The notes beneath the pieces are model-generated. The model searched no databases, was not told the origin of the DNA, and saw nothing but the letters and a program-made list of their open reading frames with translations. Both the position numbers and the translations under genes were made by a program. A DNA stretch of 64,000 nucleotides from Terribacillus halophilus (GTDB lineage Bacteria; Bacillota; Bacilli; Bacillales; Amphibacillaceae): contig NZ_FMZB01000005.1 in NCBI RefSeq assembly GCF_900101385.1, forward strand, positions 186,001 to 250,000. The letters run 5' to 3'. Shown piece after piece: positions 25,330 through 33,419 of the stretch; positions within the stretch are counted from its first letter, which is position 1; the number at the start of each line of letters is the position of its first letter.

Positions 25330-27517
25330 GAAAGACCAGCAAATGCTGTGGGTCCGCTATGTGATATATGTCTGTGGGTTCCTTTTGTTTTGGGAATGGC
25401 TTCGGCCGCTGGATCAGATCAGCGATACAGGCAATTTACCGATTTTCGTAATTTTCACTGCGGTCTGTTTCCTGCTGTCAGCTATCCGAATGCGCTGGTG
25501 GCTCAGTTTCGTGCTGAAGCTTGTCGCGTTGATGATCGTGCTGCAAATATTCCTGATGGAAGAAAACCTGGTATCGGGAGGGTTGCTGTCATTCATCCAG
25601 ACAGAACTGCCAGCAAATCTGCAATTGTTGTTTACTGGCGAATTTGTATCGCTCACTCCATTTTTCAGGACATTGCTGTTTTTGATCCTGCTCTGGCTGA
25701 TGAGCTATCTGCTTTATTACTGGTTCATTATCGCCAACCGTATTTTCTTTTTCATCATCATGACATTCCTATACATCGGGATACTGGATACATTCACACC
25801 GTATGATGGCAGCGGAGCTGTCGTCCGTGTCTTTCTGGTCAGCTTTTTTGCGCTAGGTATCTCTGCTTTTGCAAGACTTTATCAAGGCGGGGAAAAGAGG
25901 CTGTTTCCAAAGCAAATACTGCTGTGGACCGTCCCGCTCCTGGTCATTCTTGCTGTATCAGCTGCAGTCGGGTATGCAGCGCCGAAACTGCCGCCGCAAT
26001 GGGCGGATCCAGTCCCATTCATCCAGACAATGACAAACAGCAATAATGAAGATGAAGGGGAAGGCGGCATCCAAAAAGTCGGATATGGAGAAGATGATTC
26101 CCAACTGGGCGGACCTTTTATGCAGGATAACACACTTGCTTTTTGGACATCGACAGAAGCAAGCGGTTACTGGCGAGTCGATAGTAAAGATGTGTATACA
26201 GGCAAGGGCTGGGAGCGATCAAGAGAAACAGCACCGCAAAGTTTTCAGAGCGGAGAGCCGGTCGGTATCGAACTTTATAACGAGGATGTGGCGACAGAGG
26301 CTCGGGAAGCCATCGTTTATCCAAGTCAAAACCAAGTGCTGGACAGGCTAGTATATCCTTATGGCGTACAGACATTCTTCAGCGAACCGGTAACTGCTGC
26401 GGTTGATGCCGATTTCGGTGTCGTGGAGACGTTCAATCGGGCGCAATATCCGGATGAAAACTATACAATAGCTTTTGAGGAACCGCAGTATAACATCGAA
26501 GATTTGCGCAATGATTCCGGGATGATTGATGATAATACCCATTACCGCTATACGCAGTTGCCTGACAATCTGCCGGATCGTGTACGTGATTTGGCAGAGG
26601 ATATCACTGCTTCTGCCGATACACGGTATGATAAAGCAAAAGCCGTCGAACAATATTTCAACCAAAATGGTTTCCAATACCGGACGCAGGATATCCCTGT
26701 CCCGGAATCAGAGCAGGATTATGTCGACCAGTTCCTGTTCGAAAGCAAGATCGGATATTGCGATAACTTCTCTTCTTCCATGGTCGTTCTCCTGCGGGCT
26801 GCGGATATACCGGCGCGCTGGGTAAAAGGCTTCACAGAAGGTCAGGCGGCAACCAATCCGAATTTTGCCACACCTGATGGCATGACGTCCTATATGGTTA
26901 CGAATGCCAATGCCCATTCATGGGTGGAAGTGTACTTCCCGGATACAGGCTGGGTCCCATTTGAGCCCACACAAGGTTTCACCAACCCTGCTGATTTCGT
27001 TAGTGAGGAAGATACCGAAAGTGAGACTCCGGAAACAGAAACAGAAACTCCTCCTGAACAGGAGGAGCCGGAGCAAGCGCCAGAACAGCCAGAGGAACAA
27101 GAAGAAGCGCCGGTACAGGAAAACCAGCCGGCTGCTGCCTCGAGTGTTCATCCACTGTATTGGATCATCCCGTCTGCTTTGCTGCTGCTGCTGCTGGCAA
27201 TTATCCTGTATCTGACTCGATACAGATGGCTGACAGCTTATTATGTGCGGAAATATCGACAGGAGCAGTCTGAGGAAACGTATGGAAAGGCTTATCATTA
27301 TTTGCTGCGTCTTTTGGCGCATAAAGGTTTCAAGCGTCATTCGAGCCAGACGCTCAGGGAATATGCCCAGCTTATCGACGAGGAGTTCGGCAATAAGTAT
27401 ATGTCCGAGCTGACCGCCGAATACGAACGAATATTATATCGCAACGAAAAAAGTGCTCCTGCATGGATAAATGCCGTCGAATTGTGGGAAAATTTAATTA
27501 AACAAGCGGCATCTTGA
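25322..27517 (+). CDS. yebA: Membrane transglutaminase-like protein (YebA/TgpA-like)
   Basis: A 731-residue protein. About six membrane helices fill residues 1-220. The extracytoplasmic transglutaminase domain has the triad Cys in KIGYCDNFSSS, His in NANAHSWVEVYF and Asp in PDTGW. Then come a low-complexity linker rich in E, P, Q and T (about 560-605), one more TM (YWIIPSALLLLLLAIILYLT) and a cytoplasmic DUF4129 tail. Start 25322 overlaps the DUF58 stop and has ACGGAGGTG upstream. The substrate is unknown; it forms a module with MoxR and DUF58. Confidence 0.92.
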   Translation: MRKKDQQMLWVRYVIYVCGFLLFWEWLRPLDQISDTGNLPIFVIFTAVCFLLSAIRMRWWLSFVLKLVALMIVLQIFLMEENLVSGGLLSFIQTELPANLQLLFTGEFVSLTPFFRTLLFLILLWLMSYLLYYWFIIANRIFFFIIMTFLYIGILDTFTPYDGSGAVVRVFLVSFFALGISAFARLYQGGEKRLFPKQILLWTVPLLVILAVSAAVGYAAPKLPPQWADPVPFIQTMTNSNNEDEGEGGIQKVGYGEDDSQLGGPFMQDNTLAFWTSTEASGYWRVDSKDVYTGKGWERSRETAPQSFQSGEPVGIELYNEDVATEAREAIVYPSQNQVLDRLVYPYGVQTFFSEPVTAAVDADFGVVETFNRAQYPDENYTIAFEEPQYNIEDLRNDSGMIDDNTHYRYTQLPDNLPDRVRDLAEDITASADTRYDKAKAVEQYFNQNGFQYRTQDIPVPESEQDYVDQFLFESKIGYCDNFSSSMVVLLRAADIPARWVKGFTEGQAATNPNFATPDGMTSYMVTNANAHSWVEVYFPDTGWVPFEPTQGFTNPADFVSEEDTESETPETETETPPEQEEPEQAPEQPEEQEEAPVQENQPAAASSVHPLYWIIPSALLLLLLAIILYLTRYRWLTAYYVRKYRQEQSEETYGKAYHYLLRLLAHKGFKRHSSQTLREYAQLIDEEFGNKYMSELTAEYERILYRNEKSAPAWINAVELWENLIKQAAS

Positions 27518-27622
27518 CCCATTTTAGGCACATTGATAGAATAAGAGGCAATAAGCACCTTCAGAAAGAGGCGGCGACAGCTGCCGATATCCAATGAAGG
27601 CTTGAGCCGACTACGTTACTTT

Positions 27623-27668
27623 GCTGGATTCCGCCTTGAACACGGCGCGGATTCAGCTTCTGTTTTTT
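27623..27668 (+). terminator. Terminator between yebA and guaA
   Basis: GCTGGATTCCGC pairs with GCGGATTCAGC (one unpaired base) across a 12-base loop, followed by TTCTGTTTTTT. It ends the moxR-yebA unit or could be an attenuator in a guaA leader. The 105 bases before it hold no recognisable aptamer. Confidence 0.7.
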
Positions 27669-27747
27669 CATGACGTGATAAAGGTAAAATGTGGTGCCTG
27701 CACCCGACCTGCTTATATCTAGAGAACAAAGAAGGAGTGGACAGACT

Positions 27748-29286
27748 TTGGATATCGATACAGATATGATATTGGTACTGGACTTTGGCAGCCAGTACAA
27801 TCAATTGATCACAAGGAGGATCCGGGAGTTCGGTGTATACAGCGAATTGCATTCCCACAAGCTAACAGCAGATGAGATCCGTAAGATGAACCCGAAAGGC
27901 ATCATCCTTTCCGGCGGACCACACAGTGTGTATGACGAAAACAGCTTCCGCTGTGATGAAGAAATCTTCGAACTTGGCATCCCGGTATTGGGCATCTGTT
28001 ACGGTATGCAGCTGATGACACAGCATTTTGGCGGAAATGTACAGCGTGCTGACAGCCGCGAATACGGCCGTGCGGAAATCACGCTGACAAACCCTTCTGT
28101 CGTGTATAAGGACTCACCGGAAAAACAGCTTGTTTGGATGAGTCATGGCGATAAAGTATTGGACCCAGCACCAGGCTTCAGCGTAGATGCAACAAGCCCG
28201 TCCACCCCGGTTGCGGCAATCAGCAATAAAGAGCGCAATCTTTACGGTGTGCAGTACCATCCTGAAGTACGTCATTCGGAGTACGGAAACCATTTGCTCA
28301 AGCAGTTCGTTTTTGACGTCTGCCATGCAAAAGCGGAATGGACGATGGAAAACTTCATCGAGATGGAGACGGAAAAAATCCGTCAGCAAGTCGGTGACCG
28401 CAATGTACTCTGCGCATTGAGCGGCGGAGTGGACTCCTCTGTAGTTGCAGCCCTTATCCACAAAGCAATCGGCGATCAGCTGACTTGTATTTTTGTCGAT
28501 CACGGTTTGTTACGTAAAAATGAAGGTGCAATGGTCGAGAAAACATTCCGTGATCAATTCAAGATCAACCTAGTTGCAGTACATGCACAAGATCGTTTCT
28601 TGGGCAAGCTGAAAGGTGTGTCAGACCCGGAAGAAAAACGGAAAATCATCGGTAATGAATTCATTTATGTATTCGATGATGAAGCATCCAAGCTTGAGAA
28701 CATGGACTTCCTTGCACAAGGTACACTGTATACGGACATCGTAGAGAGTGGTACGGAAACGGCTCAAACGATCAAATCCCACCACAATGTTGGCGGACTG
28801 CCGGAAGATATGCAGTTTGAATTGATCGAGCCTTTAAAGACATTGTTCAAAGATGAAGTCCGTGAACTGGGAACAGAGCTTGGTTTGCCGGATGCAATCG
28901 TACACCGTCAGCCATTCCCAGGTCCAGGTCTGGCAATCCGTGTCATCGGTGAGATTACGGAAGAGAAACTTGAGATTGTCCGTGAATCTGATGCGATCTT
29001 GCAAGAGGAAATCGTAAAAGCAGGTCTTGATCGTGACATTTGGCAGTACTTCACCGTGCTTCCAGGCTTCAAGAGTGTCGGCGTAATGGGCGATGCGCGT
29101 ACGTATGACTACACACTGGGCATTCGTGCGGTAACAAGCATCGACGGCATGACATCCGACTGGGCACGTATCCCGTGGGATGTACTGGAGCGTATTTCAG
29201 TACGTTTCGTCAACGAAGTGAATCATGTAAACCGCGTCGTGTATGACGTGACAAGTAAGCCACCAGCAACGATTGAGTGGGAATAA
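27748..29286 (+). CDS. guaA: GMP synthase (glutamine-hydrolysing)
   Basis: A 512-residue enzyme that makes GMP from XMP, ATP and glutamine. The class-I glutaminase domain (about 7-200) has nucleophile C84 in [10 protein letters not shown] and the His/Glu pair in [10 protein letters not shown]. The ATP pyrophosphatase P-loop is [13 protein letters not shown]. The C-terminal dimerisation domain ends ATIEWE, the family's usual end. Start TTG 27748 has GAAGGAG 10 bases upstream and adds a short extension before [10 protein letters not shown], as in B. subtilis. The 3' end is the left boundary of a small island. Confidence 0.97.
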   Translation: MDIDTDMILVLDFGSQYNQLITRRIREFGVYSELHSHKLTADEIRKMNPKGIILSGGPHSVYDENSFRCDEEIFELGIPVLGICYGMQLMTQHFGGNVQRADSREYGRAEITLTNPSVVYKDSPEKQLVWMSHGDKVLDPAPGFSVDATSPSTPVAAISNKERNLYGVQYHPEVRHSEYGNHLLKQFVFDVCHAKAEWTMENFIEMETEKIRQQVGDRNVLCALSGGVDSSVVAALIHKAIGDQLTCIFVDHGLLRKNEGAMVEKTFRDQFKINLVAVHAQDRFLGKLKGVSDPEEKRKIIGNEFIYVFDDEASKLENMDFLAQGTLYTDIVESGTETAQTIKSHHNVGGLPEDMQFELIEPLKTLFKDEVRELGTELGLPDAIVHRQPFPGPGLAIRVIGEITEEKLEIVRESDAILQEEIVKAGLDRDIWQYFTVLPGFKSVGVMGDARTYDYTLGIRAVTSIDGMTSDWARIPWDVLERISVRFVNEVNHVNRVVYDVTSKPPATIEWE

Positions 29287-29294
29287 GAAGCTAA
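29272..29294 (+). repeat. Left copy of 23-bp direct repeat (attL candidate) in guaA 3' end
   Basis: The last five codons and stop of guaA plus 8 bases recur exactly at 31167-31189. The repeats end on both sides at mismatches. Duplication of the guaA 3' end is the expected footprint of an element integrating by site-specific recombination at this known hotspot. Confidence 0.8.
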
Positions 29295-29730
29295 CTTGAT
29301 TTGAAGAGAGAACGCCTATTTAACAGTGTTTATCTTAATCTTAAATTGACAAATTGGTATAAAATAATATAGTTCCCTGCCAAAATCCCTGCCAAAAATA
29401 AAATTTGGTAGGGATTATTATTATTATTATTTGAAAATTACATGAATTGTGTTTTTAAACATCTCTATTGGAAGGGACACACATTCTGCCTACGCTGGTA
29501 TAGATTAACGTCAAAAAACCTGAACTTACGCGTATCTTTGTTTCAAGATTCACGTCAATAGTTCGGGTTTTCATTTAGCTAAAACACTTTTGTTTCAGCC
29601 TCTCTATTATTTTAAACTTTTAAAAATTTAAAGAAAAAAATTAAAAAATATTGTAACGAATCAACACATTCTTGGATAAATAGATGAGTAAACTTTTTAG
29701 ACGCTTGCTCAATATATGAAAAGGAGGTAA
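29287..29730. other. AT-rich noncoding left part of the guaA island
   Basis: No gene is seen in these 444 bases. They hold a promoter-like TTGACA-N16-TATAGT (29346-29373), tandem 12-bp repeats with a hairpin (29374-29416), an imperfect long-loop hairpin near 29514-29571 (CCTGAACT / AGTTCGGG), and a possible ECF -35 element TGTAAC (29652-29657) upstream of the sigma gene. Confidence 0.6.
29374..29416 (+). repeat. Two tandem 12-bp repeats plus inverted copy
   Basis: TCCCTGCCAAAA occurs at 29374-29385 and 29386-29397; a near-copy in reverse (TTTGGTAGGGATT) follows at 29404-29416. The second and third copies form a 13-bp stem with one G-T pair. It could be a terminator for guaA, or recombinase arm-binding sites next to attL. 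Confidence 0.55.
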
Positions 29731-30234
29731 ATGGTGAGCACAGAAGATGTCTATCAAGAATATGCGGACTTTGTCTTTAAATACTTATTAACTCTAACCA
29801 ATAATGATTATCAATCTGCAGAAGAAATGACACAAGAGACATTTTATCAGGCGATTAAGTCCATCGAAAACTTTCACGATAACGGAAAAGCGAAATTTTC
29901 TACATGGCTCTGTTCGATTGCGAAAAATGTGTGGCTACAGGAACTGAATCGTGAAAAGAAAAGACATCAATTGGCGGAATCATTAAGTGATGAAAAAGCG
30001 CTATATTATGATTTGGAAGAAGATTACTTTAGAAATGAAGATAAAATACATTTTTTCAAACAAACACACCAGCTTAGTGAGAAAAAGCGGGAAGTTATTT
30101 ATCTTAGGCTATTAGGAGATTTATCTTTTAAAGAAATCGGCTCTATTTTAGGAGAATCAGAGAATTGGGCGAGAGTAACATTTTACCGGGCAAAACAACT
30201 AATAAGAAAGGGTGACAAAGCAGGTGAATCATAA
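29731..30234 (+). CDS. ECF-type RNA polymerase sigma factor
   Basis: A 167-residue sigma-70 family protein with only regions 2 and 4. Region 2 (about 10-75): YADFVFKYLLTL, then EEMTQETFYQAIKSI and FSTWLCSIAKNVW. Region 4 (about 108-160): LSEKKREVIYLRLLGDLSFKEIGSILGESENWARVTFYRAK. AGGAGGTAA precedes ATG 29731; GTG 29734 is an equally possible start. It overlaps the anti-sigma gene by 11 bases. AT-rich and part of the guaA island. Its targets are unknown; the broken ABC gene beside it was probably one. Confidence 0.92.
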   Translation: MVSTEDVYQEYADFVFKYLLTLTNNDYQSAEEMTQETFYQAIKSIENFHDNGKAKFSTWLCSIAKNVWLQELNREKKRHQLAESLSDEKALYYDLEEDYFRNEDKIHFFKQTHQLSEKKREVIYLRLLGDLSFKEIGSILGESENWARVTFYRAKQLIRKGDKAGES

Positions 30235-30907
30235 TGTTTTTAGAGATTTAGTTCCAAACTATCTCGAAAATTTAACGAGTGAAGACACGAATAGACAAAT
30301 GGAACAACATATGGAGCAATGTGAGGACTGCCAGGAGTATGTCAATGAAATGCGAGAAGACTTATTCATTGAACGTATAAATGAACGAAAAGAAGAGAAG
30401 AAAAAAATCGACTATTTAAAAAAGGTGCGCTCCAAAAGCCAAAAAAAGATTTTTATGATTATAGGGACACTGTTATCTTTTTTTCTTGTCTTATCTATTA
30501 GCTATTATTTTCTCTTTGTCCATATGTGGATAGCGGATGAAAATAATGTGCAGACAACTATTCATCAGCAAGATAATATTGTCACAGTCACTTTTCAATC
30601 AAAAAAAGATAATCGATATCTTTTAGCTAAGAAAGAATATGGGGATCAAGAGTATGGGAATCAGATTATCGTATACGAAAGTTGGAACATTCTTACAGAT
30701 ACAAAATTGAATCAGTTTTCAGAATTAGCTATTTCCCTCCAAGATGGAACTGACATCACATATACATTTTTGGATGAAAACACCTTATTACTGCCTAATG
30801 GAGAGGAAAAAAAACTGACAGATAAAGACAAATTGCAGATTATATATAAAAACAGTACGGAAGAAATTTTATTAAAGGATTTATACAAAAATGTAGAGAT
30901 TAATTAG
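30224..30907 (+). CDS. Zinc-binding (ZAS) membrane anti-sigma factor
   Basis: A 227-residue partner of the sigma factor. The N-terminal zinc anti-sigma motif is HMEQCEDCQEYV (H-x3-C-x2-C), one TM helix spans about 72-94 (IFMIIGTLLSFFLVLSISYY), and the rest is an extracytoplasmic sensor domain of about 130 residues without recognisable family. GTG 30224 has AAGGGTG at normal spacing; a GTG at 30212 is possible. It should hold the sigma factor inactive at the membrane until a signal arrives. Confidence 0.88.
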   Translation: MNHNVFRDLVPNYLENLTSEDTNRQMEQHMEQCEDCQEYVNEMREDLFIERINERKEEKKKIDYLKKVRSKSQKKIFMIIGTLLSFFLVLSISYYFLFVHMWIADENNVQTTIHQQDNIVTVTFQSKKDNRYLLAKKEYGDQEYGNQIIVYESWNILTDTKLNQFSELAISLQDGTDITYTFLDENTLLLPNGEEKKLTDKDKLQIIYKNSTEEILLKDLYKNVEIN

Positions 30908-30922
30908 AGGAGGTTGGTTTAT

Positions 30923-31181
30923 ATGACTTTAGAAATTAATAATAATTTGAAAACATACTAGTATTAAATGATATTACCGTTGTATTTGAATCGGTGTTTA
31001 TGGTTTGCTTGGTGCAAACCCAAACGGATCAGGTAAAACGACGTTAATGCGTATTATTTGTGGCTTAATTAAGGCAAATGAGGGGGCAGTTATTTATAAC
31101 GGTGAAGATACGAATGAAAAATCTGATTCATTTCGAACTATATTAGGGTTCTTACCTCAAGATACTATTGAGTGGGAATAA
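30923..31181 (+). pseudogene. Broken ABC transporter ATP-binding protein
   Basis: After AGGAGG and an ATG, only 12 codons can be read (MTLEINNNLKTY) before a stop. A second frame gives the P-loop region GVYGLLGANPNGSGKTT, then MRIICGLIKANEGAV and ILGFLPQD (Q-loop). The P-loop carries an extra Asn-Pro compared with the normal GxNGxGKT. The frame then enters the right 23-bp repeat and ends with the guaA codons TIEWE and stop. Signature, Walker B and switch regions are absent. It was probably the export gene controlled by the sigma/anti-sigma pair. Confidence 0.88.
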
Positions 31182-31189
31182 GAAGCTAA
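31167..31189 (+). repeat. Right copy of 23-bp direct repeat (attR candidate)
   Basis: Exact copy of 29272-29294. The following sequence (from 31190) is presumably the original region downstream of guaA. Confidence 0.8.
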
Positions 31190-31271
31190 AATAATTTATA
31201 CTAAAATACAGAGTTCTTTTTAAAGGAGAATCTATAAAATAGGCTTGTTTCTTATGGAGGTGGGAGTGTAA

Positions 31272-32081
31272 GTGCCAAAGCTTTATGCAATGAGTGACAT
31301 TCATGGATGTTACGAAGCAATGATGGATACATTGCGTTTAGTTGATTTGGATACCAGTGAGGAAAATAAATTGATACTTTTGGGAGATTACGTTGATGGC
31401 GGTGCAGACAGCTGCCGGGTGCTTTACCATATCAAACATTTGGAGGAACAGTATCCAAAACAAGTGATCACATTATTGGGTAACCATGAAAAAATGTTCA
31501 TTGACTGGTATACAACACTAGACGATAAGTCAAGATGGCTTACACACGATTTTAACTTACTTACGATCAAAAGTTTCTTTTCCGGAGAACGGTTTGAAAT
31601 GATGGAAAAACAGCCAGTGATGACAAAAGGCTCTTACTATGAAATAAGTCATTATATCGTGCGAATGATGAAAGAGAAACATGAAGGGTTATTGAATTGG
31701 CTTTCTGAAAAAAATACACGGCTTCCGTATTACGAAACAGAAAATCAAATATATGTTCATGCTGGTATCTGTGAAGAAGATGGAGAGCATTGGAAGCATG
31801 CAACGAAGACGAATGATTTCTTTTGGAAATATCCTGCCGAAACAGGTATTTTCATGAAAGATATCATTGCGGGTCATGTATCTACTGCAGAGGTTGCGGA
31901 TGATAAAAGTTATCTGGGAAGAGCTTTTTGGGATAAAACGAGTCATTTTTATATAGATGGGGAAACCGTGAAAAGTAACATCATTCCATTATTAAGGTAT
32001 GATGTTTGTAAAAAGTCATACTCCAGCTATGAAAAGGAAAAAAATGGTTATTGGTTGGAGTACCCGATCGTGAAGAGATGA
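31272..32081 (+). CDS. Calcineurin-like serine/threonine phosphatase family protein
   Basis: A 269-residue metallophosphoesterase. Metal-binding motifs: SDIHGCY, LLGDYVDGG, LLGNHEKMF, later histidines in YVHAGI and IAGHVSTA. This set fits PPP-family protein phosphatases such as the bacterial PrpE/lambda phosphatase group. GTG 31272 has GGAGGTGGGAG upstream. It lies outside the guaA island, though its base composition is still AT-leaning. A strong terminator follows. Confidence 0.88.
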   Translation: MPKLYAMSDIHGCYEAMMDTLRLVDLDTSEENKLILLGDYVDGGADSCRVLYHIKHLEEQYPKQVITLLGNHEKMFIDWYTTLDDKSRWLTHDFNLLTIKSFFSGERFEMMEKQPVMTKGSYYEISHYIVRMMKEKHEGLLNWLSEKNTRLPYYETENQIYVHAGICEEDGEHWKHATKTNDFFWKYPAETGIFMKDIIAGHVSTAEVADDKSYLGRAFWDKTSHFYIDGETVKSNIIPLLRYDVCKKSYSSYEKEKNGYWLEYPIVKR

Positions 32082-32175
32082 TTCATATTAGCATCTAATT
32101 AAAATTGCTTGCTATTCAGTTTATATCGATTTCTTGAATCCAAGGGAATACATATTGAAATATCTCAATATATCC

Positions 32176-32216
32176 AGAGGCCATGCTATCAACCAGATAG
32201 CATGGCCTCTTTTTGT
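32176..32216 (+). terminator. Rho-independent terminator with perfect 15-bp stem
   Basis: AGAGGCCATGCTATC / GATAGCATGGCCTCT with loop AACCA and a TTTTT tail on the + strand. It serves the phosphatase gene; the last codons of the converging transporter gene lie inside it. Confidence 0.88.
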
Positions 32217-33241
32217 ACAACCAGATTGAGTTTTTCGGGTTGCTTGGCCTCAATGAGCTGATGGATGGATAGCAATTCATACAAGTAAATACTTTCAATC
32301 GGAAAGTAGCCATCTTCCGTATTTTTCGGCATGTCAATGCTCCAGAACAGCTGGAACAATTCCCGAAACGGCCTTTCGTCTGTTGGACTGTCATGATTCA
32401 TCCAATGGTCCAGATTCACTTGGACAGCTTCCGCAGCTTCGATGAAGCGATGACGCTGTGTCGCATTCCAATGCAGCGGTTTGCCGCTCCGGCCAGCATG
32501 GATCAAATTCCAAAGATGATAATGGATGAGCTTCAACTTTTCGGTTAGAGCTGATTCTTTATCCAACAGCGCTTTTGCTTTTGAATTCGGGAAATGATAA
32601 CGCATTTCCAGCTGCTGCTGCTGTATGTACTGCTCCAGCAATAATCGTTCTTTGGTCAGTTGGTGAAAGGATCCTGTCAAACTTTGAACCGGCTGATCTC
32701 CTTCAGCTTGCTTGATTCTGAAGTCTACAAATGTTTGTAACAGCTGATTTGTATGTGCAATGACCAACTCCAGCTGATTGCGAGATTTCTTCAGATAATC
32801 AGGAGGCAAGATGAGCATGTTCACGATCGTGGAAATGATGATTCCGATAATGCTCCCGCCGAGACGGGCCCAAAAGTCCGCCCAAAGACTCGTGTGCTCC
32901 ACGTCGATCATGGCCACTGCTGTAATCGTCGCGACAATCAATCCAGCATGCAGCTTCAGTTTATAGCAGACTAAAATTGTCAAAAAAGCCGCTGCCGTGT
33001 AGGTCAGCGGGGAAGCACCGAATAAGAAGATCGAAAGGACAGCGAAACCTGCTCCGACCATACTGGCGGGCAGTCGTATCAAACCTTTTTGGATGGAGGC
33101 ATGTATCGTCGGTTCGATTGTGACGATGGCGGCAATGACCGCAAATGCTGGTGTTATGTTAACTAGTTCACAAACTAGTGCGGTAAAAAATACAGCAATC
33201 CCTGTTTTCAGGACACGGCTGCCGATAAAAGACTTCTTCAC
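32189..33241 (-). CDS. Aromatic acid exporter (ArAE_1/FUSC-like) family protein
   Basis: A 350-residue membrane protein. Its N-terminal half has about five or six helices (TGIAVFFTALVCELVNITPAFAVIAA, then ASIQKGLIRLPASMVGAG, an ArAE signature). The cytoplasmic C-terminal half is helical. It resembles B. subtilis YqjA. Family members are thought to export small aromatic acids; the substrate here is unknown. Single gene, divergent from the MurE-like gene. Confidence 0.85.
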   Translation of the reverse strand: MKKSFIGSRVLKTGIAVFFTALVCELVNITPAFAVIAAIVTIEPTIHASIQKGLIRLPASMVGAGFAVLSIFLFGASPLTYTAAAFLTILVCYKLKLHAGLIVATITAVAMIDVEHTSLWADFWARLGGSIIGIIISTIVNMLILPPDYLKKSRNQLELVIAHTNQLLQTFVDFRIKQAEGDQPVQSLTGSFHQLTKERLLLEQYIQQQQLEMRYHFPNSKAKALLDKESALTEKLKLIHYHLWNLIHAGRSGKPLHWNATQRHRFIEAAEAVQVNLDHWMNHDSPTDERPFRELFQLFWSIDMPKNTEDGYFPIESIYLYELLSIHQLIEAKQPEKLNLVVQKEAMLSG

Positions 33242-33307
33242 TTATGTCAACACCTTTGATGTAGCATGTTTACATTATAAAGTGGATAAAGCAGGTAATC
33301 AATGGTT

Positions 33308-33335
33308 GAATCTGGAATAGCCTAGTTCCAGATTC
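33308..33335. repeat. Perfect inverted repeat GAATCTGGAA-N8-TTCCAGATTC
   Basis: Ten-base perfect arms with loop TAGCCTAG between the divergent transporter and MurE-like genes. No T run follows on either strand, so an operator or leader hairpin is more likely than a terminator. Confidence 0.5.
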
Positions 33336-33419
33336 ATGATTCCCCCCAAGGATTGTATAACCGCTGCAGGTTCCGGGCAAAAGAAGAAAACACTTGGACC
33401 GGAATTACAGGGGGTAGCC

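Larger units (their letters stand above)
29272..31189 (+). mobile_element. Remnant integrative element in the 3' end of guaA
   Basis: A 1.9-kb AT-rich segment lying exactly between two copies of a 23-bp repeat derived from the guaA end. Inside: noncoding sequence with 12-bp tandem repeats, an ECF sigma factor, its anti-sigma factor, and an ABC ATPase broken by a stop codon and cut off at the right repeat. No integrase or excisionase remains, so the element is a decayed or passenger island. Neighbouring core genes are visibly richer in G+C. This is inferred from repeat, content and composition. Confidence 0.75.

Noticed and set aside
29287-29730. tRNA or structured RNA gene in the guaA-island noncoding region
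   Set aside because: No cloverleaf, conserved T-loop or known aptamer segments could be found; only hairpins and short repeats.
30923-31181. Functional ABC transporter ATPase
   Set aside because: Stop after 12 codons, frame break, altered P-loop and loss of everything after the Q-loop make it a pseudogene.
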